Source: Pollenia angustigena
Taxonomy: Eukaryota; Arthropoda; Insecta; Diptera; Polleniidae
Length of the DNA: 64,000 bases
Direction: 5' to 3'
Assembly (NCBI GenBank): GCA_930367215.1
Contig: OV884059.1
Span: 5,542,945-5,606,944, forward strand
Part shown: one piece after another, positions 60,804 through 64,000 of the stretch
Position numbering within the stretch: the first letter of the stretch is position 1
How the letters are laid out: every line of letters begins with the position of its first letter
Notes under the pieces: generated by a model
Told to the model about the DNA's origin: nothing
The model's database searches: none
What the model saw: the letters and a program-made list of their open reading frames with translations, nothing else
Made by a program: the position numbers and the translations under genes

Positions 60804-61197
60804 AGGGGATTCACAAGATAGTCATAAAGTTGTATAATCATATGTCTTGAAATAATTACAAGAAATATATGTACAATGACTGCTGTAGGCAACCGCTTAT
60901 AATTTAGTTTTCTACTGTACAGTTATGTCGAATCAATGAACACAGCATTAACATTTTTATTTCGTTTGAAACAACAATATTTTTTTTAAACAATTGTAAA
61001 ATATTACTTAGAACATTATGAGCCAATCCCACGATGTCACACGTTAACGTTCGCGTAGAAAATAACATTTAAAACAAAAACAAATTTTAGAAATTTTTTT
61101 TGTTTTAAATGTTATTTTCTATGCGAACGTTAACGTGTGACATCGTGGTATTGGCTGTATGCCAATATGACTTGATAGCATACCTTGTGAATCCCCC
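60804..61197. mobile_element. MITE, family GGGGATTCACAAG (copy 2), in slpr intron 1
   Basis: The left end GGGGATTCACAAGATAGTCA and the right end TATGACTTGATAGCATACCT then TGTGAATCCCC are inverted ends. Internal ATGACTGCTGTAGGCAACCG and CGAATCAATGAACACAGCAT match the copy at 29.0 kb. Interrupted by a hairpin element. Confidence 0.85.
61022..61155. mobile_element. Near-perfect hairpin MITE, family ACGTTCGCATAGAA (intact copy)
   Basis: The left arm GCCAATCCCACGATGTCACA, CGTTAACGTTCGCGTAGAAA, ATAACATTTAAAACAAAAAC is inverted in the right arm with about two differences over some 60 bases. The loop is only around 12-15 bases. The sister MITE at 29 kb reads TATTATGACGATATGAC straight through the insertion point. 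Confidence 0.88.
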
Positions 61198-61247
61198 AAA
61201 TGTTCTTTAGTTAAAAACAGGTCCATACTGTCGTAAGATTAATTTAA

Positions 61248-64000
<2,753 letters not shown>

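Overview
The window is animal, almost certainly fly, nuclear DNA. It is very A+T-rich, has spliced GT-AG genes, and is crowded with small inverted-repeat transposons. The one gene I can name is the 5' part of slipper (slpr), the Drosophila-type mixed-lineage kinase (a JNK kinase kinase), on the + strand at the right end. Its N-terminal/SH3 exon (59874-60581), SH3-end/kinase N-lobe exon (61335-61830) and activation-loop exon (61902-62064) join in frame to 455 codons plus two bases. The rest of the kinase domain and the C-terminal half lie beyond base 64000. The repeat content suggests a higher (possibly calyptrate) fly, but I cannot name the species.

A second, unnamed gene is suggested by a 28-codon first coding exon on the - strand (21172-21089), which ends in a consensus GTAAGT donor. 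If real, it runs leftwards out of the window, so about 1-21088 would be its intron and 21.2-59.1 kb a long divergent interval between the two genes. No other coding region is convincing.

The rest is repeat landscape. 1-6 kb: small MITEs. 6.1-13.4 kb: two inverted blocks of an ATTCG/ACCGA repeat enclosing a hAT-like element with another MITE nested in it. 14.2-15.8 kb: a dispersed composite repeat. 15.8-25.6 kb: four blocks of a ~30-bp TATCGATA-bearing repeat in +,-,-,+ orientation around the - strand exon. 26-35 kb: many MITEs and hAT-like elements, several with readable target-site duplications or nesting. 36-47 kb: repeated copies of one dispersed module. 51.7-57.0 kb: a hAT-ended element holding 8.7 copies of a nearly identical 469-bp tandem repeat with a three-unit higher-order pattern, plus a SINE-like sequence. 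57-59 kb: quiet A+T-rich DNA leading into slpr. The first intron of slpr contains a MITE with a second, nearly perfect hairpin inserted in it. An uninterrupted relative of the host MITE lies at 29 kb.
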